Positions 25,752-33,925 of a stretch of 51,877 nucleotides of DNA are shown in pieces. The notes beneath the pieces are model-generated. The model did not search any database and was not told the origin of the DNA. It saw only the letters and a list, made by a program, of their open reading frames with translations. The stretch is taken from assembly GCA_036495685.1 (NCBI GenBank), contig DASXMJ010000146.1, forward strand, positions 1-51,877, given 5' to 3'. Both the position numbers and the translations under genes were made by a program. The DNA comes from Candidatus Binataceae bacterium (GTDB lineage Bacteria; Desulfobacterota; Binatia; Binatales; Binataceae). Within the stretch, counting starts at the first letter, position 1. Each line of letters opens with the position of its first letter.

Positions 25752-25780
25752 CGGACGATTACCTCCGAGGTAATCGTCCG
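25752..25780. promoter_or_regulatory. 29-bp palindrome upstream of the XRE regulator
   Basis: CGGACGATTACCTC and its exact complement GAGGTAATCGTCCG flank a single C. The palindrome ends 30 bp before the ATG of the XRE/MmyB-type regulator and begins 24 bp after the NTF2-like stop. Its perfect symmetry over 14-bp arms and its position suggest the regulator's own operator; termination of the upstream gene is the alternative. Confidence 0.6.
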
Positions 25781-25810
25781 GCCGACGGGAGGTCTGCTAG
25801 CCTTAAAGGC

Positions 25811-26653
25811 ATGGAAACCCATCAGAACGCATCGGCGATCGAATTCAACGGGGCCGGACCGCTACTGCGGCGCTGGCGCGAAACACGTCATCTAAGTCAA
25901 CTCGAACTGGCGCTGGAGGCCGAGGTCTCCGCCCGTCATATCAGTTTCCTGGAGACGGGAAGGGCCACACCCAGCCGCGAGATGGTGCTGACGTTGGCCG
26001 AGGTATTGGAAGTTCCCTTGCGCGAACGTAACGTCCTGCTCCAGGCGGCTGGCTACGCGCCGGTCTACCGGGAAACCAACCTGGACGATCCCCGGATGAG
26101 CCACGTGCGCGCCGCGGTCGAGTTGATTCTCAAGCAGCACGAGCCGCACAGCGCAATCGCGTTCGATCGGCACCAGGACATCATCATGGCCAATAGCACG
26201 TTCACCGGCATGCTCAACGCGGTTCTGCCCGACGAGCCAATCAAGTTGGAGCCGCTCAAGGTGTCGGCGCCCCCTAGGTTGAACCTGCTGCGGCTGATGT
26301 TCGATCCGACCAAAATGCGAAAGCTGATTATCAATTGGGAACCAATTGCCAAATCGCTGCTCAATGAGGCATTTCGGAGCGCGGCATGGGCGCGCGACGA
26401 GGAGATGGAGAGGCTGCTCGCGGAGATCTTGTCCTACCCTGGTGTGCCGACACGCTGGCGCGAGCCCGACTTCGAGGCGCCACGCGCGCTGATTCTGCCG
26501 ATCGAAATGGATGTGCGCGGAAAAGTGGCGCGCATGTTCAGTACCGTTACCACGGTCGGCAGACCGCAGGACGTGACCCTCGAGGAACTCCACATCGAGG
26601 CATTCTATCCGGCAGACGAAGAATCAAAGTCACTCTTCTACGCGCGCCAGTAG
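25811..26653 (+). CDS. XRE-family regulator with MmyB-like ligand-binding domain
   Basis: A 280-residue protein. Residues about 15-75 are an XRE helix-turn-helix (LRRWRETRHLSQLELALEAE, VSARHISFLETGRATPSREM). Residues about 90-275 match the MmyB-like PAS-type domain that binds fatty-acid-like ligands, with FDRHQDIIMANSTFTGM and a C-terminal ADEESKSLFYARQ. Members typically repress or activate adjacent oxidoreductase or metabolic genes. The perfect palindrome just upstream is its likely binding site. It converges on the GNAT gene with 5 bp between stops, so its target beyond itself is not obvious. Confidence 0.85.
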   Translation: METHQNASAIEFNGAGPLLRRWRETRHLSQLELALEAEVSARHISFLETGRATPSREMVLTLAEVLEVPLRERNVLLQAAGYAPVYRETNLDDPRMSHVRAAVELILKQHEPHSAIAFDRHQDIIMANSTFTGMLNAVLPDEPIKLEPLKVSAPPRLNLLRLMFDPTKMRKLIINWEPIAKSLLNEAFRSAAWARDEEMERLLAEILSYPGVPTRWREPDFEAPRALILPIEMDVRGKVARMFSTVTTVGRPQDVTLEELHIEAFYPADEESKSLFYARQ

Positions 26654-26658
26654 CGCGG

Positions 26659-27213
26659 TCACGCCTTCGTTTGCCCAAGCGCACGATATTCGGCTTCGAG
26701 TATGCCCATTACGATGGTGTCGTGATATTTGCGACCGAAGAAGCGTTGCTCGCGTAGAGCCCCTTCGCGCTTGAAGCCGCACCGCTCGTATGACGCGATC
26801 GCATGCGCATTGAAATCATAAACGTGTAGCCATAGACGGTGCAGGTTCAGCTTGTCGAAAGCGAGCCTCATGAGCACCAGCATCGCATCGGTGCCGTAGC
26901 CGCGGCCCCAGTACTGTTTGTCGCCGATCATTATGCCGAGAGCGGAATGGCGGTTTATCCAGTCGATGCCGTGCAGGCCCAAGGCACCGATGAAGCGGCC
27001 GTCCGCCAGGGTCTCGATCGCAAAGGTCTTCTCGGTCGAGGATTCGGACAGACCAAACTTCTCAATAAATTCGCGTTCGGCGATCGATGAAACCGGATAC
27101 GAGAGCATGCCGCTGCCGAGAAATTGGGTGACCTCTTCGTCGTTAATCCATTTGATTACCGCGTCGAGATCGGACATCTCGTAGCCTCTCAGTCGCACCA
27201 GTTTACCGTCCAT
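26659..27213 (-). CDS. GNAT N-acetyltransferase (RimJ/RimL type)
   Basis: A 184-residue acetyltransferase: KLVRLRGYEMSDLDAVIKWIND at the N-terminus, ALGIMIGDKQYWGRGYGTDAM with the acetyl-CoA pyrophosphate loop (Q/R-x-x-G-x-G/A form), and NLHRLWLHVYDFNAHAIASYERCGFKREG, the classic RimL-like C-terminal part. It probably acetylates a protein N-terminus, amino sugar or small amine in the cytoplasm. It begins close to the ACAD terminator; that terminator should isolate it from the gene upstream on its strand. Confidence 0.85.
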   Translation of the reverse strand: MDGKLVRLRGYEMSDLDAVIKWINDEEVTQFLGSGMLSYPVSSIAEREFIEKFGLSESSTEKTFAIETLADGRFIGALGLHGIDWINRHSALGIMIGDKQYWGRGYGTDAMLVLMRLAFDKLNLHRLWLHVYDFNAHAIASYERCGFKREGALREQRFFGRKYHDTIVMGILEAEYRALGQTKA

Positions 27214-27239
27214 CGGTCGACTCCTTTCTTGGCCGCAAA

Positions 27240-27274
27240 CAAAAAGGGCAGCCCCTTTTTGGAAGCTGCCCTTT
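27240..27274 (-). terminator. Rho-independent terminator for the first acyl-CoA dehydrogenase gene
   Basis: On the minus strand AAAGGGCAGC pairs perfectly with GCTGCCCTTT (10 bp, 12-nt loop), and the 3' arm runs into a T-rich tail TTTTTGTTT. It lies 25 bp after the acyl-CoA dehydrogenase stop. This is the clearest intrinsic terminator in the window. Confidence 0.8.
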
Positions 27275-27298
27275 AGGGGGTTAATCTGGTTACTTTCG

Positions 27299-28498
27299 TC
27301 AGTTCCCTTTGGGCAGCCCCAGTACCCGCTCGCCGATGATGTTGTGCTGGATCTCGCTCGTGCCGCCAGCGATCGTCAGTGCGCGCGATGCGAGCATGCG
27401 ATACGACCATATGCCCCGGTCGACCGCGAAGGGCGCTTTGAATTCCAATTGCGCGTAGGGTCCGAGCAGTTCCATCGCGAACTTGCTCATCTTCAGATTG
27501 AGCTCACTGGTGCCCAGCTTCAACACCGAGCCTTCGGGTCCGGGCGGCAGGCCTTTCAGGCGCCGGGTGAGCTGGCGAAAGCCCGTGTACTTAAGTGCCA
27601 ACGCCTCGCCCGCGAAGCCGGAAATTTTTTGGCGCACGCTGGAATCGTCCCACGCGGTCTTTCCGTTGCTCCGCACCGCCCGGGCCAAGTCCGCGAGTTC
27701 GCGGACCTGCCCCAGCAGATCGCGTCCGCCTCCGATACCGGAACGTTCGAACATCAAGGTAGTGATAGCGACCTGCCAGCCCTGATTCTTCTCACCGATC
27801 AGGTTCTTCTTGGGCACCTTGACGTCCTCGAAGAAGACCTCGTTGAAATTCGCATCGCCGGTAATCTGCACCAGCGGACGAACGGTTACCCCGGGCGAGT
27901 GCATGTCGACCAGCACATAGCTGATGCCCTTGTGCTTGGGAGCACTGGGATCGGTACGCACCAGCAGGATGCACCAGTCTGCGTGATGCGCATCGGAGGT
28001 CCAGACTTTCTGACCGTTGACGATGAAGTAGTCACCTTCCTCGATTGCGCGGGTCTGGAGTGATGCGACATCGGAACCCGAACCGGGTTCGGAATATCCC
28101 TGGCACCAGATCTCATCGCCCGAGAGGATCTTTGGAACGTAGCGTTTCTTTTGCTCCTCGGTACCCCAGTGAATTATCGTGGGGCCAACCAGCATGATGC
28201 CGAGACCATTGACGAGCTGCGGGGTATTCGCCGCTGCCATCTCCTCGTTATAGATGAGCTGCTGGGTTAGGGTGGCTCCGCGGCCCCCATATTCCTTCGG
28301 CCAGCTTAAGCCGACCCAGCCGCCCGAGTGCATCTTGCGATGCCACTGCAGACGGCGCTGCCAGTCATCCTTGCTTCCTTCGTGCATGAAGTCGGTGCGA
28401 TCGTCTGCAGCCGAGCTCTGCGCGGGGCGATTCTTCTGAAGCCAGGCGCGTAATTCCTGGCGGAACGCCTCGTCTTCGGCGCTGAACCTGAAATCCAT
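27299..28498 (-). CDS. Acyl-CoA dehydrogenase
   Basis: A 399-residue flavoprotein of the acyl-CoA dehydrogenase family. It starts MDFRFSAEDEAFRQELRAWL and has the FAD/substrate motif GYSEPGSGSDVASLQTRA and QKVWTSDAHHADW. The C-terminal segment is IAGGTSEIQHNIIGERVLGLP. The residue aligned with the catalytic glutamate of medium-chain dehydrogenase is not Glu, so the base may sit on another helix, as in isovaleryl or long-chain enzymes, or on a partner subunit. It desaturates an acyl-CoA with electrons going to ETF. A close paralogue lies at 31187. An intrinsic terminator follows. Confidence 0.9.
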   Translation of the reverse strand: MDFRFSAEDEAFRQELRAWLQKNRPAQSSAADDRTDFMHEGSKDDWQRRLQWHRKMHSGGWVGLSWPKEYGGRGATLTQQLIYNEEMAAANTPQLVNGLGIMLVGPTIIHWGTEEQKKRYVPKILSGDEIWCQGYSEPGSGSDVASLQTRAIEEGDYFIVNGQKVWTSDAHHADWCILLVRTDPSAPKHKGISYVLVDMHSPGVTVRPLVQITGDANFNEVFFEDVKVPKKNLIGEKNQGWQVAITTLMFERSGIGGGRDLLGQVRELADLARAVRSNGKTAWDDSSVRQKISGFAGEALALKYTGFRQLTRRLKGLPPGPEGSVLKLGTSELNLKMSKFAMELLGPYAQLEFKAPFAVDRGIWSYRMLASRALTIAGGTSEIQHNIIGERVLGLPKGN

Positions 28499-28687
28499 CC
28501 ACTAGCCTCCAGTGATTAGGAGAACCGCGCGTCAAGGGCGCAATTTCGATGCCGACCCGCCGCCGAACCCCTATCGACTGCTATATAAACCGTGCTTCGA
28601 AACTGGCGCAAGGAGGCGGTCGCGGCGATGCGTCTCGTGACCAAGCGCGCATCGCGCGGGCTGGCAAAGCGGATGGATCGTTCTTGG

Positions 28688-29152
28688 CTATTTCGCGGTT
28701 TGCGCCATGCGAAGGTATACGCCGGGATCGGTACGTTCCATCTGGCGCTCGGGGAACTGCGGCGCGGTGAAGCCGAAGCGCTGGTACAGCCCGTGGGCAT
28801 CTTTAGTGCCGAGCAGCCAGCGGCGTAGTTTCTGGAGATCGGGATGGTGCACGATCTCCGCCATCAGGGCTTTGGAAATGCCACGGCCGCGCCACGGAGC
28901 GAGCACGAAAACGTCGGCAATGTAAGCGAAAGTCGCGTAGTCGCTTACGACCCGCGCGAAAGCGATGTGCTGATCGCGACAGTACACGCCGAAACACAGC
29001 GAGTTCTGGATTGCGCGTTCGACGAGGTCGCGCGGAATTCCCTCGGCCCAATATGACTCGCGCAGAAAGCCATGAATGACCCCCACGTCGAGTCGGGCCG
29101 GGTCGGTACTGATCAGATAGTCATCGAAGATTCGTTCCACCAGTCTTGCCAT
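28688..29152 (-). CDS. GNAT N-acetyltransferase
   Basis: A 154-residue GNAT protein of the small Acetyltransf_1 type: FLRESYWAEGIPRDLVERAI, AFARVVSDYATFAYIADVFVL, then APWRGRGISKALM, the acetyl-CoA loop, and HGLYQRFGF at the C-terminus. The ATG at 29152 sits 6 bases after GGAGGGA. An upstream start at 29194 would extend the overlap with the preceding gene. With the chosen start it overlaps the PNPOx-like gene by 32 bp, so the two are co-transcribed and probably co-translated. The substrate is unknown. Confidence 0.85.
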   Translation of the reverse strand: MARLVERIFDDYLISTDPARLDVGVIHGFLRESYWAEGIPRDLVERAIQNSLCFGVYCRDQHIAFARVVSDYATFAYIADVFVLAPWRGRGISKALMAEIVHHPDLQKLRRWLLGTKDAHGLYQRFGFTAPQFPERQMERTDPGVYLRMAQTAK

Positions 29153-29822
29153 TGCTGTCCCTCCTGGCGTCGGGCAGGAGATAGTTGGCGACATATTCGG
29201 GAACCTCGACGCCGCCTATCAGGCGATCGTCGGCGACCGCTGCGCCGGTTGCCATTTTCAAAGGAATGACCCCGGCCCAGATCGGGAGCGCGTAGTCCTC
29301 CGCTTCTTCACTCGGTCCGCCGGTACGGACCTTGGCCGACGCCTCGGTGATGGGGAGACTGAGCACGCTGGTCGCGGCCAGTTCTTTGGGGTGGGGCGGG
29401 CGTGCATCTTGCCATCTGCCCGGAGAGACGTGCTCCACCAGCGCATGCAGCGCGCGCAGCTTTGCGTCCTGGTCGGTCACTTCCTCGGCAGCTCCGAGAA
29501 TTACCGCCGAGCGGTAGTTGATGGAGTGATGGAACGCGGAGCGCGCCAGGATCAGCCCATCGACGTGGGTCACGGTGACACACAGCGGAATGCCGCCGGC
29601 CGCGGTGCGCAACATCCGACTGGCGGCCGAGCCGTGGACGTAGAGCCGCTCCCCGATCCGCACGTGCAGGGTGGGAACCACGAACGGCGCATCGTTATGA
29701 ACGAATCCGACATGACAGAAAAGGGCGCTGTCGATGATCTGGTAGACAATCTCCCGATCATAGGAGCCGCGCTGGGGCATGCGTTTGAGGCGGGTGCGTT
29801 CAGTCGGCTGCAGTGCTTCCAT
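29121..29822 (-). CDS. PNPOx-like FMN-binding split-barrel protein
   Basis: A 233-residue protein of the pyridoxamine-phosphate-oxidase-like split-barrel family: RGSYDREIVYQIIDSALFCHVGFV, APFVVPTLHVRIGERLYVHGS, CVTVTHVDGLILARSAFHHSINYRSAVI. These strands form the flavin-binding barrel in FMN- or F420-binding relatives. I chose ATG 29822, with GGAG six bases upstream; ATG 29834 and 29849 are in frame. It is divergent from a MocR regulator across 31 bp, the typical layout of PdxR-type control, and a GNAT gene overlaps its end. True PdxH activity is not established. Confidence 0.8.
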   Translation of the reverse strand: MEALQPTERTRLKRMPQRGSYDREIVYQIIDSALFCHVGFVHNDAPFVVPTLHVRIGERLYVHGSAASRMLRTAAGGIPLCVTVTHVDGLILARSAFHHSINYRSAVILGAAEEVTDQDAKLRALHALVEHVSPGRWQDARPPHPKELAATSVLSLPITEASAKVRTGGPSEEAEDYALPIWAGVIPLKMATGAAVADDRLIGGVEVPEYVANYLLPDARRDSNGKTGGTNLR

Positions 29823-29853
29823 CTTCTGCTCCATTATGTAACAGTACAAACTG
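29823..29853. promoter_or_regulatory. Compact divergent promoter/operator between PNPOx-like and MocR genes
   Basis: The 31-bp spacer contains TGTAACAGTACAAACTG, which on the minus strand reads TTGTACTGTTACATAAT. It offers a CATAAT -10-like box and symmetric CAGT/ACTG half-sites. MocR genes commonly bind such shared spacers. The MocR gene itself has no visible ribosome binding site and may be translated from a near-leaderless message. Confidence 0.45.
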
Positions 29854-31179
29854 ATGAACGTATCACCACATTACCAGATTCGGGGAAAATCAGGCAACCA
29901 GATCGCCGCCAGCATCGAGGAAGCGATCCGCAACGGAGGGATCGCCGCAGGCGCGCGGTTGCCCGCGATCCGGTCGCTGGCGGGGCACCTTGCGGTGAGC
30001 CCCACCACGGTGGCGGCCGCATACCAAACCCTGCGGGTACGCGGACTGTTGCATGGCAGCGGACGGCGCGGGACGGTGGTCAATCGGCGTCCACCGCTGG
30101 TAACCCCGACGATGCCGCGTCTGCCCGCGGGAGTGCGCAACCTGATGGACGGAAACCCCGATCGCAGGTTGCTGCCTTCGCTGAGCGACGCGATTCGACA
30201 CCTCACGTGCCCTGCTCCCCTCTACGGCGGGGCTTCAGATCGGCCAGAACTGCTCGCCCTGGTGCGCGCGCAGTTTGAGGCGGACCACATCGCGGCTCAG
30301 GCAGTGGCGGTGGTGGGCGGGGCGATGGACGCCATCGAGCGCGTGCTGCAGGCCCATCTCAGGCCCGGTGACCTGGTTGGGGTAGAGGATCCCTGCTACC
30401 GGGGAACGCTCGATTTGATCTCGGCGCTGGGACTGGTCGCGGAACCGATCGCGATCGACGAGAACGGACCCCGGCCGGAAGCGCTGGCGGGCGCGCTCCA
30501 CGCCGGCATTTCCGCGGTCATGGTTACGCCGCGTGGTCAGAACCCCACCGGCGCTGCGCTGGAGCGCAAACGGGTTTCCGCGCTGTCGGCAATCCTGGCG
30601 CGGTATCGCGAGGTCCTCCTTATCGAGGACGATTTCACGGGACCTATTTCCGGTGTCCGTGCTTTTTCCCTGACCGCGGGGCGGGAGCGCTGGGCGGTAG
30701 CGCGGTCGGTGTCGAAGTTTCTCGGACCCGACTTGCGCCTGGCCTTCATCGCGGGAGATCCGTTAACCGTCGCGCGCGTCCAGGGACGCCAACATCTTGG
30801 TCCGCGCTGGATCAGTCATATTCTGCAGGAGGCGGTCGTTGCGTTATGGTCCGATGTGAAGACCGCGCGCTTGATCAAGCGTGCCGCGGAGACCTACACG
30901 CTTCGGCGCGAGGCACTTATCCGGGCGCTGAAGGAGCATCGGATTGAAGCGCGGGGTCGCTCCGGGCTCAACGTCTGGGTGCCGGTTGTGGAGGAGACCA
31001 GCGCCGTGCAGTCACTCCTTAATGACGGATGGGCGGTCCTGGCCGGTGAATCGTTTCGACTGAAGGCACCTCCCGGACTACGCGTCATGACCGCGACCCT
31101 GGAAGTGGAGGAGGCACCGCGGCTTGCCCGTGCCATCGCCGCGGCGGTACGTTCGCGCTCCGCGTCGCACGTCGTGTGA
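29854..31179 (+). CDS. MocR/PdxR-type regulator (GntR HTH fused to aminotransferase-like domain)
   Basis: A 441-residue fusion. Residues about 8-72 form a GntR winged helix (IAAGARLPAIRSLAGHLAVSP, TTVAAAYQTLRVRGLL). The rest is a fold-type I aminotransferase-like domain with VVGGAMDAIERVL, TPRGQNPTGAAL, LLIEDDF and the PLP-binding Lys288 in SVSKFLGPD. MocR proteins sense PLP or amino compounds and regulate divergent genes. The adjacent split-barrel PNPOx-like gene fits a PdxR-type role in vitamin B6 metabolism, but other MocR regulons are possible. Its stop lies 7 bp from the end of the convergent acyl-CoA dehydrogenase gene. Confidence 0.85.
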   Translation: MNVSPHYQIRGKSGNQIAASIEEAIRNGGIAAGARLPAIRSLAGHLAVSPTTVAAAYQTLRVRGLLHGSGRRGTVVNRRPPLVTPTMPRLPAGVRNLMDGNPDRRLLPSLSDAIRHLTCPAPLYGGASDRPELLALVRAQFEADHIAAQAVAVVGGAMDAIERVLQAHLRPGDLVGVEDPCYRGTLDLISALGLVAEPIAIDENGPRPEALAGALHAGISAVMVTPRGQNPTGAALERKRVSALSAILARYREVLLIEDDFTGPISGVRAFSLTAGRERWAVARSVSKFLGPDLRLAFIAGDPLTVARVQGRQHLGPRWISHILQEAVVALWSDVKTARLIKRAAETYTLRREALIRALKEHRIEARGRSGLNVWVPVVEETSAVQSLLNDGWAVLAGESFRLKAPPGLRVMTATLEVEEAPRLARAIAAAVRSRSASHVV

Positions 31180-31186
31180 AGTGGGC

Positions 31187-32365
31187 CTATCCTTTTGGCA
31201 AACCCAGCACCCGCTCGCCGATGATGTTGTGCTGGATCTGATTGGTTCCGGCCGCGATCGTGCCGCCGCGCGCCGCCAGCATCTTGAACAGCCAGTTACC
31301 CTTGTCGATCGCATAAGGCGCATGATGCTCGATTTGCGAGTAGGCGCCCAGCAGCTCCATGGCAAACATCTGGATGCGCAGGTTCAGTTCGGTACCACAG
31401 AGCTTCTGGATCGATCCTTCGGGGCCGGGCGGGAGACCCTTCAGCCGGCGTGTGAGCTGGCGAAACCCGGTGTACTTGAGCGCCTGCTGTTCGCAGTAGA
31501 ACTCCGCGACCCGCTGTCGCACGCCGGCATCGTCCCAGGCCTTGCGCCCGTTGCGTTCAACCTTCTGTGCCAGCTTGACCAGCTCGTGGACCTGTCCACC
31601 GGTGCCGCCACCCGCGCCGTTGCGTTCGAACATCAGGGTGGTGATCGCGACTTGCCAGCCCTGGTTTAAGTTCCCGACGATGTTCTTCTTGGGCACCCGC
31701 ACGTCTTCGAAGAAGACTTCGTTGAATCCGCGGGCTCCGGTCATTTGCACCAGCGGACGAACGGTGATGCCGGGACTTCGCATATCGACAAGGAGATAGC
31801 TGATGCCTTTGTGTTTCGGCGCCGCAGGGTCGGTGCGTACCAGCAAAAAGATCCAATCCGAGAACTGCGCGTTGGAAGTCCAGACCTTCTGCCCGTTCAC
31901 GACGAAGTCATCGCCATCTTCCACCGCGCGGGTTTGCAGCGAGGCCAGGTCCGAGCCGGACCCCGGTTCGGAGTATCCCTGGCACCAGATTTCCTCTCCG
32001 GTAAGCACCTTGGGGATGTAACGCTTCTTCTGGTCCTCGGCGCCCCAGTGCATCAGGGTAGGTCCGATCAAGCTCACCCCCGATCCGATAAAGGGCAGTG
32101 GGGCGCGCACCCGCGCGAGTTCCTGATGGTAGACGATGGTCTGCAGGATGCCGAAGCCGCGGCCGCCGTATTCCTTGGGCCAATCGACACATGTCCAGCC
32201 TCCGGACGCGAGCTTCTTGAACCATTTGACCCGTCGGTTCCATTCGCCCTCGTCTTCCGCGAAGAAGTCGAGATCAGCGTCTTCACGTTCGGGCCGGTTC
32301 TTGTCGAGCCACGCGCGGAACTCCGCGCGAAACTTTTCGTCTTCGGGCGTGAAATTGAAATCCAT
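31187..32365 (-). CDS. Acyl-CoA dehydrogenase (paralogue of the gene at 27299)
   Basis: A 392-residue acyl-CoA dehydrogenase, starting MDFNFTPEDEKFRAEFRAWL. It is strongly similar along its length to the protein encoded at 27299-28498, sharing GYSEPGSGSDLASLQTRAV, GFRQLTRRLKGLPPGPEGS and IIGERVLGLPKG. The C-terminal motif is IAAGTNQIQHN, again without glutamate at the medium-chain position. I chose ATG 32365, with GGGGA upstream; in-frame codons to 32437 add a lysine-rich stretch unlike the family. The two paralogues could be subunits of one heteromeric enzyme or separate enzymes for related acyl-CoAs. Confidence 0.9.
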   Translation of the reverse strand: MDFNFTPEDEKFRAEFRAWLDKNRPEREDADLDFFAEDEGEWNRRVKWFKKLASGGWTCVDWPKEYGGRGFGILQTIVYHQELARVRAPLPFIGSGVSLIGPTLMHWGAEDQKKRYIPKVLTGEEIWCQGYSEPGSGSDLASLQTRAVEDGDDFVVNGQKVWTSNAQFSDWIFLLVRTDPAAPKHKGISYLLVDMRSPGITVRPLVQMTGARGFNEVFFEDVRVPKKNIVGNLNQGWQVAITTLMFERNGAGGGTGGQVHELVKLAQKVERNGRKAWDDAGVRQRVAEFYCEQQALKYTGFRQLTRRLKGLPPGPEGSIQKLCGTELNLRIQMFAMELLGAYSQIEHHAPYAIDKGNWLFKMLAARGGTIAAGTNQIQHNIIGERVLGLPKG

Positions 32366-32526
32366 CGATCGTCCCCGTTGTGTGTGCGGCCGCTTTTTCT
32401 TAAGCGTACGACCCGTTTGCGTGAATAAAGTTCGCACAGAAAGCGCCTGAAGCGCAAAGACTTAAGCGCCCGGTCCACCTCGTTTGACATCATCGCGGCA
32501 ATCGCGGAAATTCAGGGCATCCCGCC

Positions 32527-32817
32527 ATGCAAATCAGAATCGAACTTCCCGGCGACGTCTTCGATGCGCAGTTTCGGCCAGCGGATTTTCGCGAGCGGGT
32601 GCGCGAACTGGCCATTCTCGAGCTGGTGCGGGTCAAGCGCCTGCACGAGCACGAAGCGCAGGAGATGCTGGGAGTTACACGCTGGCAGCTCGTGGAGCGG
32701 ATGAAAGCTTCCGGAATCTCTCCGACCGAGGAAGTGTTCGACAACATCCGCGATGAACTCACCCGGGCTATCGGGATCAGACGCGCCCGCGTCAAGAACG
32801 GCGAATCGCGTAAATAG
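32527..32817 (+). CDS. UPF0175 family protein
   Basis: A 96-residue protein: MQIRIELPGDVF at the start, then ELAILELVRVKRLHEHEAQEMLG and VTRWQLVERMKASGISP, the small helix-turn-helix-like core of UPF0175. Members are small predicted DNA-binding or antitoxin-like proteins, often beside PIN-domain toxins. Here the next gene, 23 bp downstream, encodes a Zn-dependent dehydrogenase and no PIN gene is present, so an antitoxin role is not supported by context; a regulatory role is possible. Confidence 0.7.
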   Translation: MQIRIELPGDVFDAQFRPADFRERVRELAILELVRVKRLHEHEAQEMLGVTRWQLVERMKASGISPTEEVFDNIRDELTRAIGIRRARVKNGESRK

Positions 32818-32840
32818 CGACCGTCCGGAGGAGCTCTACC

Positions 32841-33860
32841 ATGAAGGCCGCGGCTTTCAAGCAGCAAAACCAGATGGCGATCATCGAAGTGCCGCAACCG
32901 CATCCCGGTCCCGGCGAAGTCGTGCTCAAAGTCCACAACTGCGGAATCTGCGGCTCGGATCTTCATGCCTGCCAATATGGGATGGGTCTGGCACCGGACA
33001 CAGTTATGGGCCACGAGTTTTGTGGCGAGATCTTCGAGCTCGGGCCGGGCGTGAAAGGATTCAGCGTGAGGGAACGCGTCACGGCGCTGCCGTTCATCTC
33101 ATGCGGAGAGTGCGAGCCGTGTCGGCGGGATGATGGAATGCACTGTGGCGCGACGCGCGGGCTCGGTCTCGGTCAGCTGCCCGGCGCCTATGCTGAATAC
33201 GTAATGTGCGGCGGGCAGAGCTTGCTCAAGCTGCCGGACAACGTCGATTCTCGGGCGGGGGCGCTGGTCGAGCCGCTTTCGGTGGGGCTTCACGGAGTGA
33301 ACCGCGCGCAGCTTAGGTCCGGCGAGGGCGTGGTGGTGATGGGTGCGGGACCGATCGGGCTTTCGACCCTGGTCTGGGCCAAGGCCAAGGGGGCTGCTGC
33401 GGTCGTAGTTTCGGAGCTGGCTCCGGGACGCACGGAACTTGCCATGAAGCTTGGAGCCAGCGCCGTCGTGAACCCGACCACGGAGAACCCCGCGGACAGA
33501 ATGCGCGCGCTGACCGGACGGGAGCCCGAAGTGGTTTTCGAATGTATCGGTGTGAAATCCACCCTCGATGCGGCGATCAGCACGGTTGGCCTGCATGGCC
33601 GCGTGGTGGTTCTGGGGGTCTGCATGGAGCCGGACCAGATCCGGCCGCTTACCTGCATCCTCAAGGAGATCGGGATCGAATTTATCGTCGGATACACGCG
33701 TGCCGAGTTCCAGGAAACCGTCGATGCGCTGGCGTCAAGGCGGATCGATCCCCGCCCGATGATTACCGACATCATTAGTGTCGATCGCGTGCCGGAGATG
33801 TTTGCGGCGCTGAAGAGCCCCGGGGCGCGCGCCAAGGTGATGGTCGAGTTCCCCCACTAG
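32841..33860 (+). CDS. Zinc-dependent medium-chain dehydrogenase
   Basis: A 339-residue medium-chain dehydrogenase/reductase. The catalytic zinc site includes CGICGSDLHA and GHEFCGEI, and the structural zinc loop is CGECEPCRRDDGMHC. The nucleotide-binding fold has VMGAGPIGLSTLVWAKAKGA followed by VVSELAPGR, where the position after the beta strand suggests NAD rather than NADP. It oxidises an alcohol or polyol; threonine/sorbitol dehydrogenase-like proteins are nearest in appearance. GGAGGA precedes the ATG. It is probably co-transcribed with the UPF0175 gene. It is not a close copy of the second Zn dehydrogenase at 40728. Confidence 0.9.
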   Translation: MKAAAFKQQNQMAIIEVPQPHPGPGEVVLKVHNCGICGSDLHACQYGMGLAPDTVMGHEFCGEIFELGPGVKGFSVRERVTALPFISCGECEPCRRDDGMHCGATRGLGLGQLPGAYAEYVMCGGQSLLKLPDNVDSRAGALVEPLSVGLHGVNRAQLRSGEGVVVMGAGPIGLSTLVWAKAKGAAAVVVSELAPGRTELAMKLGASAVVNPTTENPADRMRALTGREPEVVFECIGVKSTLDAAISTVGLHGRVVVLGVCMEPDQIRPLTCILKEIGIEFIVGYTRAEFQETVDALASRRIDPRPMITDIISVDRVPEMFAALKSPGARAKVMVEFPH

Positions 33861-33925
33861 CCGCATAGACTGGTCTGTGCCACTCGCGCCATTTTTCAGG
33901 GTGACCGAGGAACCCCAGGAAGCGG

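Noticed and set aside
32527..33860. Toxin-antitoxin module from the UPF0175 gene
   Set aside because: UPF0175 proteins can be antitoxin-like, but the adjacent gene is a Zn dehydrogenase and no PIN or other toxin gene is present.
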